Source: JBJTUH01 sp044346175 (GTDB lineage Bacteria; Cyanobacteriota; Vampirovibrionia; Vampirovibrionales; JAJTHC01). Taken from it: DNA of 42,367 nt. Every line of letters starts with the position of its first letter. The first letter of the stretch is position 1. This document shows positions 42,321 to 42,367 of this stretch, in pieces. The stretch lies in contig JBIIZQ010000017.1 in the NCBI GenBank assembly GCA_044346175.1, positions 1-42,367 of the forward strand, written 5' to 3'. The notes beneath the pieces are model-generated. The model saw only the letters and a program-made list of their open reading frames with translations. It was not told where the DNA came from and ran no database searches. The translations under genes and the position numbers were made by a program.

Positions 42321-42355
42321 CGTAGGGGAGGGTTTGTAACCCTCCCGCAAACCCC
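42321..42355. repeat. Palindromic repeat unit B
   Basis: Second, identical 35-base unit, preceded by the same CCCCCACCCAAAACC stretch as unit A, so the whole is a tandem duplication with an 80-base period that runs off the window edge. Confidence 0.75.
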
Positions 42356-42367
42356 ATCGTAAAAACG

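Noticed and set aside
42147..42350. 67-residue minus-strand frame with repeated glycine and tryptophan
   Set aside because: It is the translation of the tandem palindromic repeat, not a gene.

Overview
The window looks like chromosome from a flagellated Gram-negative bacterium of moderate GC content. The signs are a flagellar type III export gate (fliP, fliQ, fliR, flhB), a PilC/GspF-type inner-membrane platform protein, an OmpH/Skp-like periplasmic chaperone, an ADP-heptose pathway kinase and an OmpR/PhoB response regulator. These sit beside an AroH-type chorismate mutase and a zinc-ribbon protein like the YvyF flagellar-operon proteins. The mix, with many lineage-specific proteins, would suit a non-photosynthetic Cyanobacteriota lineage such as Vampirovibrionia/Melainabacteria. 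That placement is inference and cannot be settled from the sequence alone. No tRNA, rRNA or CRISPR array was recognised.

Layout. 1-332: a structured transcript end and a 16-bp palindrome. 333-5824: a DUF262/DUF1524 (GmrSD-like) defence gene overlapping pdxJ, then a large exported TPR protein. 6321-9702: the export-gate operon fliP-fliQ-fliR-flhB. 9968-11972: shikimate kinase and a DnaQ-type exonuclease. 12066-14055: an AT-rich type II restriction-modification island (5-methylcytosine methyltransferase, convergent restriction enzyme, Xre-type controller). 14352-14955: the decayed remains of an S-adenosylhomocysteine hydrolase gene. 15059-25688: pilC, the zinc-ribbon protein, unknown membrane proteins, an orphan response regulator, a zinc alcohol dehydrogenase beside a molybdopterin-fold protein, a RelA/SpoT-type HD hydrolase, a GNAT acetyltransferase, and an unknown gene behind a PhoB-box-like array. 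25805-31634: ompH-like, ruvC, asnS, a DUF309 gene, aroH, an unknown gene and a heptose kinase. 31713-42150: an ABC ATPase, an unknown helical protein, hemE, a kinase-like protein and an EF-hand protein, a minimal J-domain protein, a divergent FAD oxidoreductase, an anchored cyclophilin, a small membrane protein and proB. The right end is a tandem palindromic repeat.

Genes that work together. FliP, FliQ, FliR and FlhB build the export gate of the flagellar secretion system. The three-gene R-M island can restrict foreign DNA, and the GmrSD-like gene may add a second, modification-dependent barrier. The orphan OmpR/PhoB regulator could act at the four TGTCA repeats near 24.8 kb, although it lies about 5 kb away. 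Most other genes are housekeeping: vitamin B6, shikimate/chorismate, haem, proline, asparaginyl-tRNA and Holliday-junction resolution.

The observations most worth a second look are these. An 11-bp word, ACCCGCCATGG, occurs eight times, always on the given strand and regardless of gene orientation. Four TGTCA repeats are spaced at exactly 11 bp, with a -10-like hexamer at the PhoB distance. The SAH hydrolase pseudogene lies next to the methyltransferase island. A kinase-like gene follows an EF-hand gene with a terminator between them. A molybdopterin-fold protein appears to lack the metal-ligand cysteine.
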